From Ectocarpus siliculosus (taxonomy: Eukaryota; Sar; Phaeophyceae; Ectocarpales; Ectocarpaceae): a DNA stretch of 40,654 nucleotides. The DNA lies in assembly GCA_000310025.1 (NCBI GenBank), contig FN649727.1, forward strand, positions 6,490,688 to 6,531,341, given 5' to 3'. Both the position numbers and the translations under genes were made by a program. Of the stretch, positions 1-12,700 are shown in pieces (position 1 is the first letter of the stretch; each line of letters starts with the position of its first letter). The notes below the pieces were generated by a model. The model ran no database searches, was not told where the DNA came from, and saw nothing but the letters and a program-made list of their open reading frames with translations.

Positions 1-2652
1 GGGGGTCATATGGAGTTCCCGAGGGTTGTTTTCTGACGAAACTGTCACGAGATCGATATGCGTGTATATTTTTTGGAAGATAATGGATATACCGTAATAA
101 CCCCTTTTCGGGCAGTCAGCGACCGGTCAGCGCGAGAAGAAGAATTCAACCGTCTCACTTGACGCGTAGATTTCTCAAATAACAGACGCACCGAGCGAGA
201 GTGACTTCTTCTTTTATGTGACGTTGTTGGCGAAGAGAAATCCCAGATGGCAAAACTCACAGAAGAAAGAAGAAGAAGAGTATTATCAATACTGGCAGGA
301 CCTCTGCTGTGTGCCTGCAACTGAAGAAGCCGAAAAGGCGCCCGGTGAACGCGGCAGTAGCACCACATGTATGCACATAATTACTCTGTACAACGGGACG
401 AGCTGGTGCGATTAATTTATTTTGTAGCTTATCGGCGAGATAGATACTGCTGCTCTCTGAGCGGAGAGATGTGTCTGTCTCTCTCTGTGTGTACCGTCAC
501 ATACATCCTGTCGATCGCCTACTGCCTTCAGTTCATCATGAAGGTGCGCGCCAAGCTAACAAAGAGGGGTTTGTTCTACCATTCATTGAAGGGTTAACCA
601 GGAATAAAAGGGACGGGGGCCTTCAATCTTGTTCTCTCTCTTTAGTGTTGCAACGTCTCCGCGCCTAATAATGGTACGCGCCTGCTAGACGACGGGCGGC
701 AGGCGTTTCAGCTTTTTTTTTTGTTTCAGCAAACTGGCTCTACCACAGGAGGACGGATATCTGAAACATAACGCCTTGCTTTCGTACGAGACGCGGTAGA
801 CGCTCTGCGCTTGGTCTTGGGAGACGAGGGTTCGAGTATCAGGGCAGTTTCCTGCGCGCATGGTGACCACTAATTAATACACCACAGGTTTTTTTCAGTA
901 AATAATAATGTACAACCAGCCTTTTTTCGGACATACATGATCACCATACAACATATTGGACCCAGCACGGTTTCCGGCAGATACGACAGCCGTTTGTTGT
1001 TCGAATATCCCTGCTGGCTACACCTTTTGCTTCGTAAAACAGACACTTGAACAATAGGCTATATCTTCAACGGTTGGAGAGGCTGTACGCATACGATGCG
1101 CTGTATGCGAGACCATCGCGAGAACCACGGGTTCAGCGGTGTCCAGAATCGTGCGTGCGTGTTTTGAACCAATCACAGGTAACAATGTTGCGTGGTCCAT
1201 GCTCCCCGGTTGTTGTGCAGACCTAAAATTATTTCGGGGTGACAGGGTGGAGGAGGGAATACATACAACATACGGTGGTTGGCATCTCCCTTCTTCCCCA
1301 CGCTGCCTCGGCAAGGCTTTTGCTTAGGCACGGCCCAAAGCGAGGGGGGGGGTCTTTCTAGCGAGCATGGCTAGACTCACCCTCAAAGGACCTACCTTCT
1401 TGCTACGGCACCCGCCGCGAGGCGTGCGTAGTGTGTGGTAGAGTTGGGTCGGCACACTGGTGGTTGGTGCGTCAGGTACAAAAATAAATAGATGCAGATG
1501 CGCGGGCCTCATGGCCGTCGGTGTAGACAGCAATGTCCATCTCAGTTTGGTGCGCGGAGGCAGACGCCATCAGAAAGGTGGACGGACACTATGTGCACGG
1601 CCCTCGGTTTGCGAGAGGGAGCTGTACTGTCTCAGTAACCTTGCTTCGCCATCAAAGGGGAGGAGGGAACACAGGTGATATTGAATTTTTTAACACGAAA
1701 ACTTTTTTTAGGTGACGAGCTGAGTGGGCTGGTTGACCCTTCGGCGCGAAAAATTTCAGACCAAGCACCCTAAGTGCAACGAGGGAGAAAGCGAGGAACC
1801 GACTGGGAAGGACAGCAACGAGGGGGGCGTGTACGGACGGGGCGGGTCGAGTTTGGTCGTGCTAGGACTGGCCGCAGCGGTCCGGAGCACACGGACGACA
1901 TGGAACCGTGACGCACGGACGAACAATTTGTGTTGTCAAATATTTTCCGTTTTTTTCCTGAACATCGGTGTTGGGTGTGTGTAACGACGTCGTCACTGGT
2001 TTTGTAGAGAGACGCGGCAGAGATGGCGCGGATACCCCGGGTGCCTTTGTTGTGTAACTGCATCGTGGAAGACCCCTCCCTTCAATGTGGAACGATTCCT
2101 GTCAGTGTCGATTATTATATTCATTATTATATTATTATCACTCACTGCTGTCTCCAACACAGATAGATGATCCGGGGGTAGATTCGGTGATTGTCAATTG
2201 CAATCATGGCTTTGGTTGGGTGTTCTTTTTCACTGTATGTCCACGGACGCATTCTGACAGCACGTCAGACAGCAGTTGCGCGCCCCGAACTTGTTGTGCC
2301 ATGCCTACCATGGTGTTATTGTACTGGCAGCACTCCACCAGACAGCTGTACGCTGTAGTCGACAAACATTCATTTTTTTGGTAATAAAGTGTGGGACAGG
2401 GGGGATGATGCTGCTGTAGTGGTCGAATGTAGTGTGTGTGTGGACGGGTAGTTCAGTTTGGGCACGCAAACGTGCTGCAGGGATGTACAGGTAGGTGTAC
2501 CTCTTCGGGCTTGTACCCTTTTCTTGCTAGTTTGCGTGTTCTTTAGATCTTCTGATGGCTCTAGCATTTTGTGACCACGGACCGCGTCTTTGCTAGATTT
2601 TGGGATTATTTAGCAACTGACGACACAATTACAACAAGTTTATAATTTGAAG

Positions 2653-2687
<35 letters not shown>

Positions 2688-3371
2688 CAATCATCATCTG
2701 AAGGAGCCAGTTCTTGGCACGCGAAAGCTCAGAACGAACATCATCAGTTTGGTGCAGAAAAGAATCTGCGGATGAAAAAATTTGGACGGGAGGATAGGAT
2801 GATTGAGCGATATAAAGTCACACCTGGTTGTCTATCTGGTGGTTACAAGTTTGACGTTGAATCGAGCTGTTGGATCGGGTGTCGCCCACAGAAAGTGTCA
2901 ACCAACGGGCTGATCCCAACAAACTAACGTAGAAATCATGAATGTTCGCACACACCGCGGGGCCGCTACTTATAGTATGCGCGCACCATCGAGCACACAC
3001 ACACCTCCGACCTTCCTGCACATCTCCCACGCGCAGGTGCGACTACTACAGTGCCCATCATATCAAGAGGACAAAACCGCGGCACAACTTCCAAGTGGAT
3101 CCATTCACATCGATTCCTCCGTAGTGTGACATCCTGCTGTGTTTTTCGTCGGCAATTTTCTCACGACTTTTGACGCCCGGCAATAATCAGGGCCGAGACA
3201 ACCACAGCAAAGGATCATCAGGCCCCCAACGACCAATCCGACCCTGGTGTCCCCTTCAACTGGCAAGGACGACGCTGCATGCGGTGTACAGTATTTGCTT
3301 GCACGCTCAGGATCGGCAGAAAATAAACGTCCGCAAGGCCTGAACAGCAGGGCGAGGATTCAAGAATCAAG
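1..3371. other. Intergenic stretch, no gene recognised
   Basis: Open frames here are short (at most 107 codons), overlap on both strands, and show no family motif or splice-compatible extension that I can recognise. Base composition is more AT-rich than the coding exons further on, with homopolymer and simple repeats, including a perfect AAC run at 2653-2686. The last few hundred bases presumably hold the promoter and 5' UTR of the kinase gene starting at 3372, but I see no clear TATA box or other core element. A UTR of a gene lying to the left of the window cannot be excluded. Confidence 0.5.
2653..2686. repeat. AAC trinucleotide microsatellite
   Basis: About eleven uninterrupted units of ACA/CAA, read directly from the sequence. 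It lies in non-coding DNA upstream of the first kinase gene. Confidence 0.95.
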
Positions 3372-6300
3372 ATGGTACCGGCGTTTGACGAGCGTTGGGC
3401 AAAGCCGGGAAGTACCGTTGTTGCAAACGATCGCGACGACGCTGATGAAGCCTTCGCAAGAGCGAGGTGAGCGCCAACGAGCGCCTCTGACTTGTTTGTG
3501 GGTGTTATATTAGCACCAAGGCAGTAAGTTGTTTCCGTTGGTCATGATCCACGCAACAAGCCGTTGCGATGCGCACTGACTCTTCTCACACAAAATGTTC
3601 GAACCCGCGTCGCTCGATTGTATCCTTCGCGTAAAAAAATCTGTCGCCCGCTTCCCCCCTTTCTTTCAGCCCACAATCCTGGATGCAGGAAAAGCTTGGC
3701 ATGCTGCAGCTCCGCCTTGAGATCGACGGCGATCTCACCCGCTTTCAGCCCCCACAAGTGTTCGTCGTCAACATCGAGGACGGCGCTGTTGGGTCCCTGT
3801 TGCTAACGACGACCGAGCTGTTTTACAGTCACCAGGCAATCCTGAAATCGGCGGGGTGTTTCCCCAACGATTTATCTATGCCCTTGCCGTGCGATGTCCT
3901 TCGCGGGAGCGATTTTCGCATCTCCGAGCGGTACCGTTGCGTCGCGGACTGCAAAGGTCAAGCACAGGGGGGTGTGGGCTTCATTTTCGAGGGTTTGGAC
4001 ATGCTCGACGGCAGCAAGGTACATATGCCCCAATTTTTGCTCCCAAGCTCCCGTTCGAGTCGTGTATCTCGCGCAAGTCGGCGGAGTAATGTATGTACCC
4101 AGATCGGCAAGATACATTAATACTTTTTTAAACCGCACGGGGCGCGCTAGGGGGACATCAGCGACCGGAAGTTATTCCTGTAGAGCAGCGTATAGTATGC
4201 TTCCGCTAAACGTTTTCGTGCCCCACCGGCGTTGTATCATACCACGCTAGGCGTTGACTTTAGCTTAGTTTGATATTATTTCCTCTTGGCAGCTATGAGG
4301 CCCGCAGAGAATCCGCCACGCGGGCTGTTTCTGCTAGCTTCGTCAGCACACCAAGGAGCACCGACTATGATGCGAACATTCTCCTTCCAACGAAACACCT
4401 CCCCCCCCCTCTCCTTCCCTAGCTGTTGACTTCATGTTCTTCGGCCGACCTCGCCATATCTCTACTTCATCCACCCCATACGTACGTGCGACACGCCACG
4501 TTGAACTCGGACCAATCGCAGGTTGCCGTCAAGTTTTTCCACAAATCGGACGACCACGCCGCGACGACGCGGACGAACATGGAGCTCATCACGTGCCTGA
4601 GGCTGTACCATGGCCTCTATTCCCACTGCATCGACCGGCGCGACAACGTAGACCTCTGCCACCTCGTGAGGCTCCACGACGTCCTCGTTGACGCGCCCAT
4701 CTTCGAAGAACGCAACCCCAACGAAGGCAGTGGCGGCGGTGGCGGCGGCGGCGGTCGGGTGGCAGCCGGTCTTTCGCCCTCGATCTTTCGGGCAACGGTC
4801 ATCGTGTTCGAGTGGGCGGACGGCGGGGACGCCCACTCTCTGGTGCGAGAGGCCGGTGGCGGGATACCCGCCGCCGACGGCGCGAGGCTGTTTCGGCAGG
4901 TCTTGCGGGGGCTGAGGGCTCTACACAGAAGAAAAATCGTTCACAGGGACGTCAAGGTGCGAGTGAGTGGCGTGGGCAGGCTTGCTAAAACAGATGGTCT
5001 TGGAAGATTCTTTCTTCCGAAATATGGTTTGCCATGTAATGGTATATTGCTTGTGTACCACAGCCTTTGAAAATACTTTTGGGTCCCGCCTCTCCGTGTA
5101 AACCATGTCGTGTCTGCTTGACTGTCTGTTCGGCTAGAGGTAAAAAGGAAGACCAACAAGCGCGTGGATGCTGTGTCACTGGGTGTTGTCTTCCTGCTCG
5201 GCGTTTTACCCAGATGCGTCTTGTTGGATGACTTGCACACCTTTTATGGATGCACGTGCGCCGGAGCAGACAAAAAACACCTCAGCACCTGTGGTTGAAG
5301 TGGAGTTCAGCTACTCCGTCCCTTAACCGCCATCATAATTTTCTGCACGTGTGCGTACGCATGAGCGCGGTTTTTTGTTCCCCGCCGGTCTATCATTTTT
5401 CCACCCTTACGCATGACGGGCCTCGTTTTCGTATTTCAGCCGGAGAATATCCTCCTCGACGACGCCGGCGGGTTTGCCCGCCTGTGCGACTTCGGCTTCG
5501 CCAAGCACGCGCCATCGGTAACCCCGGCGGACCTCGCGGGCGACCCCACGACCTGCTACCAAGCCCCCGAGCGTTGGCAGGCCTGCGGCAGCCCCACGGC
5601 CGCCCGCGCGCGCGAGAAAATGGCGGGAGAAACGGTGGTGGCCGGCGATAACGGCGAAGATGACGCCGGCGAAGACCAAGACGAAGGCGGCGGCCGCGGC
5701 GGCGGTGGCGGGAGGGACGACTGCGCAAGCGGCGTGCCTCAGAGAGACGAGACCACGGAGACCCTGTTCGCCAGCGACGTCTTCAGCGCGGGCGTCACGT
5801 TGTTCGTCCTCGTCTCGTACCACGCCATTCTCGCCCGCCTGGCGACGGAGGCCCCGTGCAAGGACGTCGGAGAGGCGGACGCATCGAGCCTTCCGGCCCT
5901 GAACGTCTTCCAGCACGCCGTGGGCGGCGACATGTTCGGCCTGCTGCAGGGGGGCACCCGGAACGGCGGCGTGCAGGGGCGGTTGTGGGCGTACTGGTGA
6001 GATACATATACATATATCGCATTTTGTTTTGGTCATGCTGCCTTGAACCGGTACGTGTGTTGAAGATTGAATTTTACCCTGAAAAACCTCCCCGCCGACG
6101 CTTTGCAAGTGGAGATGACGAGACGTTGTCGTAGCACCAGTTTGGGGTAACCAAACGTGTCGTTGTGGCTAACGTACTCTGCAAGGAAAATTTCTCTACA
6201 TGTTTGATGAGTACCCGCGGTTGAGTCCTGTTCATATCTATCTCTCTTTCTCCCTCTACGCGTATGTATGTCTGTTCTCGTCCTCTTTTGCGTTTTTAGG

Positions 6301-6432
6301 GAGGTGTATGGGCTATCGCTACCACAGGCGCTGCGGGGTCTACTAGACGGTGTCTTGCACCCTGTTCCCGGCCGAAGGTTTTCGATGGAACAGGCGTTCG
6401 ATTGGATGGATTCACACCCTGAAATGTATTAG
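3372..6432 (+). CDS. Serine/threonine protein kinase with novel N-terminal region (5 exons, 522 aa)
   Basis: Exons: 3372-3466, 3670-4018, 4522-4956, 5440-5996, 6300-6432. All introns are GT-AG, phases agree, and joining exons 2 and 3 restores the Gly-rich loop (residues 128-136) followed by VAVKFF, giving ATP-binding Lys152. The catalytic loop HRDVKPEN has Asp291. DFG is at 310-312 and APE at 335-337. The lobe-C motif DVFSAGVTLF starts at 406, and the last exon gives the final Arg motif (PGRRFSMEQAF). All active-site residues are present, so the enzyme should phosphorylate Ser/Thr. The DVFSAGVTLFVL pattern recalls CAMK-type kinases, but the subfamily is uncertain. Residues 1-115 are not a domain I recognise. 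Residues about 345-398 form an acidic and glycine-rich insert just after APE, encoded by GC-rich repetitive DNA. The start is the first ATG of an open exon whose splice phase fits exon 2. Substrate and location are unknown. Confidence 0.88.
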
Positions 6433-6463
6433 CCCTAGCCAAATTGTGGATAATTTTTTTGGT

Positions 6464-6493
6464 CAGGTGTTCGATTGGATGGAATCGCACCCG
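6464..6493 (+). repeat. Short duplicate of the end of the kinase last exon
   Basis: This 30-bp segment matches 6391-6420, inside the terminal exon of the upstream kinase, at 26 of 30 positions. It lies 32 bp beyond the kinase stop codon and is preceded by a T-rich tract and CAG, so it looks like an acceptor plus exon start. Splicing exon 4 directly onto it would use the wrong frame, so I read it as a remnant of a local duplication, not a working alternative exon. Confidence 0.7.
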
Positions 6494-7673
6494 GGTAAAA
6501 AATTACACTGGCCATGTTGTGGACATTCTAGCAGAAGAGGAGCAAACAAGAAAAACAACCTCCGTAGTTGTGATTGCTGTGACACGTTCACATCTCGCCG
6601 CGTGTTGTGAGGGGGGGGGGGGACGGGAGGGGGGGAGATTGTGGAAAGTGTACACAAAATGGGTTTATTGATAATTTCAGTCCCACAGCTAGTGTACTCC
6701 ACACAGAAGAGACGTGGCGCAAAGAAAAGTAGCGTCACTCTCTTCTTCTTCGTTTTACAAAGGTGTGTGGGCTATTGGTCCCGTGGCGATGCTAGCTTTT
6801 TCTTTTTCTATCCTTCCTTGTGATTGAAAGAGAGGCAGGCGGGTCTCGAAATGTGTTGAGGTAGACATTGCTGTGTGCGGTGGAGGAGGTGAGTCTGGAT
6901 TTCAAGTGTCTCCGTTTCTTCAAGTTTCTCGTGTAGCGAGAGTGCACCTTGAATGCTAGGAATGATTTGACCCGATGCATCGTCTACAAACGTGTTGTAC
7001 ATGTATGTATGCCTTTACATGCTAAGTCTGTCTGCATGTAGTACATCTATCTACTGTTCATATTTTGAGTAGTGCGCGTGCTCGTTGTCACCGGGGGCAA
7101 GCTGCAGGAAATCGTCGAGGGAAAACAGGCAATGAGTCGTTGGGGTTTTGAGCTCTTGTGTGTTCTGTACAAAATAGATGATTCGGTCTCCTTGCTTGGT
7201 GGCGTTTGTTTTGTAGATCTCAGGTGCGCACGAAATGTGTGCGATGTTGTGTTCGTCGCGTCGTCGTGTGTATACCTCTCGGCGAGGAAGAAGTAGACCA
7301 GGTAGCGGTGGGTGTAAATAGTGTAGAAGGTAGATTGCAATATGGTTCCCCACGCATCGTCATAAGAAAAAATCCCCTTCATTCATCCTTTTTTATGCGT
7401 TGTACTACCGTACATAAAATTAAAAAGGCCCGTTTTGTATCTATCTATTGCGGAGGCGTTTTACCCCATGGCCACTTCCTCCTCCTTCATTGGGTGCTAT
7501 TGTTTTTGCGTGATGTCCCGAGTGAGAGCCTTTGAGTGCAGCTCTGAGATAGAGAAATACGACATGCTGGACGGATAGATAGTTGTTGGCCCCGTTGGTT
7601 GGCTTACAAGTAAGGTACACGAGGAGTGGGACGAATGGATATCTTCGTTTTTCCCGAGTCTTGTGTCAAGATG

Positions 7674-7709
7674 ACATACATACATACATACATACATACA
7701 TACATACAT
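7674..7709. repeat. CATA tetranucleotide microsatellite
   Basis: About nine perfect units of ACAT/CATA, read directly. It lies in intergenic DNA between the two kinase genes. Confidence 0.95.
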
Positions 7710-8345
7710 GTCTTTTCGCATCGGCGCAAGACGTACCAGAAAGAGGAACAACCCAACGAGATTGCTCGAGTGAGTGGGGCTGATGCTAGCATTGCGGAGC
7801 AAGGCGTAATAATATCGTACCGTACGTAGAGAGGGTGGCTGCCACGAGTATGCGCGTGATTTGCTTGCTTGTTGATGAATTGACGGTAGACCGGTCTTGG
7901 GTACTACTACTACTACTTGCGAAGGTGTACCGATTCTGGTAAAAGTCAATCGACGGATACCCTGCGAATCGGGTCCTCCTTAACATACTACTGTTTTCCT
8001 GGAATGTTGGTAACATTTTTTTTGTATGGGGGGGAGAAGAAGAGCCATCCCGATCCAGAGGAACGGATTGGTTGGGTATTAATAATCCGGTGTGTGGGAA
8101 GCTGTTTTGGGGCACCGGAGCTCGATTGGGACCAAAAATCGTCGAAGCGATACAATTGTAGTATAGGTGGTGATGATGATGTGGGTGCGGTGTGTACGGC
8201 GTACCCGAGGCATTGTTGTTGTGCTTCTCTACAGGACGTATGGAAGCAGCGCGCTGTCGAGGTAGAGTAGTAGGTAGTTGACGCACCTTGTGTTATTTAC
8301 CGACGGGTCTATAGGCTTGGTTTGCTTGTGTAGCATGTTTTTTTG

Positions 8346-8347
<2 letters not shown>

Positions 8348-8387
<40 letters not shown>
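8348..8387. repeat. GA dinucleotide microsatellite
   Basis: About twenty perfect GA units, seen directly, in intergenic DNA. Confidence 0.95.
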
Positions 8388-8390
<3 letters not shown>

Positions 8391-9711
8391 TTTGGCGTAT
8401 ACATCAAGCAGTAAAATCGTAAAATCAACCCGAGAGCGCACGACGACTGACTAAATGGGAATAATATTGGATCGCCCTGTTCAGTTTTTTGGGAAACAAA
8501 CACCGAGTTTAGTTTGAATCTCGGCGCAGTCACATGAGACACTGGGTGGGGGATCTTCTCTTCTTACCCATCATCAGCATTGATTGCCCAAGAAACAAAG
8601 TACAAGTCCAAAGAGAGAGAGAGGTAAATAAATTACTCTTTGTTGTCTACGTGGAAGAAAGCTAAAGCTTGTGAGCCGAGGCCTACGCAAGGCTTTGATT
8701 GGAGCCCCTCGTCGTTCGCTGGTGTGGATGTACCTAATATGTAGTCTAGGCTATGGATGCTATTAGTCGTTATTCCGAGCGGACCGTCTCTTCATGCACA
8801 TCTATTTCACAAACCGCTTAATATCTTCATGTGACACGTGCAGTATATATATATATTTGTATGGATCGCGGATACGAATGTCCGGTATAAAGCTCCGGAG
8901 ATATAGCTCTTGTTTTTAGAAAGTAAACATAACCTCACAGAAAGGCTACCCGTTTTGGTTTGCTCCTTGTCCTTTGACTCGTGGGCGTGGGCGTGCGGAG
9001 TGGCTCGTGTGTGTGTGCGTAGCTAGACGAATAATAGTCTGCACCTCTACAACAAGCTCTGTGCATCGAGACGACCGATTCATGGCGGTTACAAGATCTT
9101 TTTTTCATGTTTCGTCGTGACCAAACCTAACTGCGCTCTTTAGAATACAGCAGAGTAGCGCGCGCATTGGAGGTGCACCTGATGGGTAGACGCTCTGATC
9201 GCATGATATCGACCGCGTGCACCTCTCTCGGTGCGTCTAGTGTTCAAAACAGGCCCTCAACAATTTCTCGAAATCATACAAAAGTCTTTGCTTTGTCGTC
9301 GTGCGTGGCAGGGCGGCGGGCGGGCGGCCTTGTGGGGGCAACGCGAGTGCGACATTTTTTTTTTCTACGGACTGGTGAGGTTTGTCCGCTTGGCTTGCAG
9401 CTTTTTGCTTGCTCTCCACCTTCATCTCCTCTTACCCCCACCTACCTCACACCGCCCGAGCAAGACGCAACACAGCTTCCCAGCTGTGGGGGGCTAGGAG
9501 AGATCAGCACGGCGACAAGCCGACCTGCGCGCGTGTGGCATGCCGCTAGTCTGATGCGTGCTGCTGCTACCGCCACCTCTAGCGATTCGCCTCTCTGCTG
9601 CTCTTTCTCAAAAATAATCCGCGCCAGCGAGAAACTGGCGTGCCCGGGCTTGTAAACGCTTTGATACCATACGAACACGCCCTGCAGGGCTACAGCAGCA
9701 ACGAGGAGACG

Positions 9712-12700
9712 ATGGCCAGCTCAGACGGAGAGGCGGTTGCTGCTCCGGCGGGGGGGGGGAATGGTGGACCGAGGCTGGTTTGCAGGAGAAGCCCCGGGGG
9801 TAGCCCGAAGCGATGCGAGTACGGCAGCCCTAAACGTTGGTGTAGGGAACGCCAGCTCGAGTCTGTGGCTTTTATAGGGCAGGGGAGCGACGCCAACGTG
9901 TACCTCGTGCGCTGCAAGCTGACGGGGAGGATGTCTGCCTTGAAGGTGAGTGAGGCAAGAGCACGACACCGCCCGTACGAAGAGCAGCAGCAGCAGCGGC
10001 AGCAGCAGCAGCAGCAGCAAGCACACACACAGAAAATATACATGTTCGATGTTCGATAAAACAGAGAGGGTGGGGTTTTGTGGTGGTTTCCAGACGAGTT
10101 TCTCTTTGTTTTTGTGTGGGAAGAGCGGGTTCATACACCGCTTCTCTATTGGAAGTTGGCTGTGGTCCCCATTCGATTCGTTTTCGTTCCACACCCCAAG
10201 CAACGTCCCGGCCGAGCTCCCCGCCCCTGCTGCTGCCTGAAATGAAGAACACAACCGCCGTTGGGGGGGGGGGGGGGGCGGCCATCGATGAAGCGCGCGT
10301 CTGCTGTCTCCATATGTCCCTTGAAGTATCACCGGCGCCCTCCCCCTTTTTTCGCTCTTCCAAAGGGTTGCCGTCAGTTCGCCGCACACTTGTGCAAATC
10401 CGAAACCTCTCCTCCGGCGGTGGGGGTGATGCTACTGAAAAACAGCCATGAAAACAGAGGGTGTAGAGAAAAATAACAACCAGCGGTGTGCGCCGACGTT
10501 CTTGTATCCGGTGGCACGTTCAGCCCTGCTGCTGACCTATGGAATAATATTGTGGGTAAACAGCTGTCAACTGGTAGTGAAAGGTCTACTACCGCTGTTT
10601 TACTTCGTGTAAAGCCGGTTCTTGTAGACTAATGGTTACCTATACATGCACTTGCGACGCTCGGGAAGTACGTTAGCTTTCCTCCAATAAAGAAGAAGTT
10701 GGAAGCGCTGCTTCGTATAGAAATAGGGTCGATGTGTGCTTCTGATCGTCTATATACTGATCTTTTGTGGAGCCAGTCTGCAACAACACACTTTGATTAT
10801 GGTGTTTTTTTGCATGTGATATCTACTGCTGTATCAGCCGGGGTCACACAGGAGGAGCTGTTGTTCTTTACTATATTCGTTTTTGACTGTTACACACCCT
10901 GCCTTTCCTCGGGAGCCCTCCTTGTTCCCTATCTACTGTTTGAGTATTTTTATCGCGAAGGGGTTCAGCCATCCCTTTCCCTTTCCCTTTTCGACCGTGA
11001 AATCGAAGTACGCGTAAAGTACTCACGATTCGATCTACTGCTGAATGCACAGGTCACAGCACGAGTTTTTCATCACTCCACTGCTGTGAAAATCGAACTC
11101 ACAGCTGTAGGTAGTGTTGAAAGGTTCACGAGACCCCCCCCTAGCCTCATCTCAACAGAACAGCCGGCATTTACGTTGGTATCTACATATCTACACAACT
11201 CAATTGACGCGGGGATGTGTCACGTGTCAGACGTGACGTAGGAATGGCCTCCTCGGCTCCTCGGTGCGTTGCAGCGTTTGTCAATCGAATAGTTTCAATT
11301 GTGGATAAGGATGATTTGCTACAATCATGTTCCAAAAAACAGTTCTCTTCATATCCACCGCCGTTCCGGTGTGTTTCTTGTTTTTTGCTGGATGACCCCC
11401 AAGTCTGCTGGTCCGGTTGACGATGGTTTTGTAGGCAGATGCGTTTGAAAAGTAGGGTTGGAGTTGGCGTTTTCATTATTAATCTCTCATTGAACCTTGT
11501 ACAACGGGTCGCTGCTTTGCGCTATGTCCAACTCACCGAAACAATCGAAAAGATAGCGACACCTTAGAGAGAAAAAGAACGGCCAAGCAAGAGCTGCTGT
11601 AAGTTCTCAAGTACTATGCATACCCTCACTTCTTATTTCTAAGTACTATGCATACATACCCTCACTGTTTATTTCCAGAGTTGGAACCTCACGTTTTAGG
11701 CGCCCTTGAAGGTTGGGCACCGCCTGCGTTCCTCACTCTCTGTAGTCCCCGACGAAATCGAACGGCTGCCCAAGACAAAAGTCGCACTCGGTGGAGCAAC
11801 AGCAATGCCGATATTGTTATTCAATGAACTATTCGAATCTACCCCTCGACCGACGCGGGCACAAATTAGGTCCAGTTGAAGGCGGAGCACGAGAAGAACG
11901 TGGAGCGGGTGCACATGGAGCGGCAAGTCATGGTGGATGCCCGCCACCCCCTCGTGGCCCCGCTGTTCGCGGCGTTCCAGGACAGGATGTATCTCTACCT
12001 CGAAATGGAGTACTGCCCCGGGGGGTCGCTGGACAACTTTCTGAGGTACGTACCGTGCATGCGCGGCAGCAGCAGCAGCAGCAGGCGTGTTCACAAGTCG
12101 CAGGATATGCAGTGGAAGGACTCAGTTGTTGAGGGGAGTCGTCCTCGACAGACGTTCGGACCATGTGGTAACCTTTACGACGGGATTTCAACATAAGATG
12201 CTTTTGGCTTGTTTTTTTTTTGGTGCGTGGGGTCGCGTCTTTGTTGTTTGCCATGCAGGTATTTCGTCAAGAGGAACCTCACGGAGGACGAAGCTCGTTT
12301 CTACGCCGCGGAGATATCGCTTGGGTTGGAGTTTCTGCACTCGAAAGGTGACGTCGGGGCGGGTGATACCTGGATGGCTAACGAACTGCCCCGGCTGCTG
12401 CTCGTGGGCGCAGCGTGTCGCATTGTCGGCAGCTACACAGTAGCTCCCTCTCGCACCTGAGGTTTGCGGTATTGCTCGCATCTACGTAGTACAGCAGCGG
12501 TATCTTCGTGTTTATCGTGGTGCGACGCAAGCTGCAGGTTGTTGAGCCTCCCTGTCCCGCCCCCACCCCTACATGCTTACCCTCGTTGCTTGGTCCATTG
12601 AACAGGCTACGTGTATCGAGATTTGAAGGCGGCGAATGTCCTGGTGGCCGCGTCTGGGCACATCAAACTCACCGACTTCGGTGAGAACCGTTTTGTTTCT

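Larger units (their letters stand above)
6433..9711. other. Intergenic stretch with microsatellites
   Basis: This is 3.3 kb between the two kinase genes. It holds the remnant exon duplicate at 6464-6493, a CATA microsatellite at 7674-7709 and a GA microsatellite at 8348-8387. The longest open frames (about 160 codons, for example near 7786-8286 on the minus strand and 9167-9655 on the plus strand) have low-complexity content and no recognisable motifs. The last few hundred bases likely include the promoter and 5' UTR of the AGC kinase gene. Confidence 0.5.

Noticed and set aside
825-850. tRNA-like GGTTCGA box (also near 19916 and 38250)
   Set aside because: No acceptor stem, anticodon arm or matching A box could be formed around any of them.
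4293-4440. Extra exon in kinase intron 2 (reads YEARRESATRA...)
   Set aside because: It needs a phase the neighbouring exons do not offer and lacks a good donor, while joining exon 2 directly to 4522 restores the Gly loop to VAVK spacing.
9167-9655. 162-codon open frame upstream of the AGC kinase
   Set aside because: No family resemblance, low-complexity content, and partly overlaps the likely 5' UTR of the kinase.
10699-11241. 180-codon open frame on the plus strand
   Set aside because: It lies wholly in intron 1 of the AGC kinase, begins without an ATG at its first codon, is AT-richer than real exons here and shows no motif.
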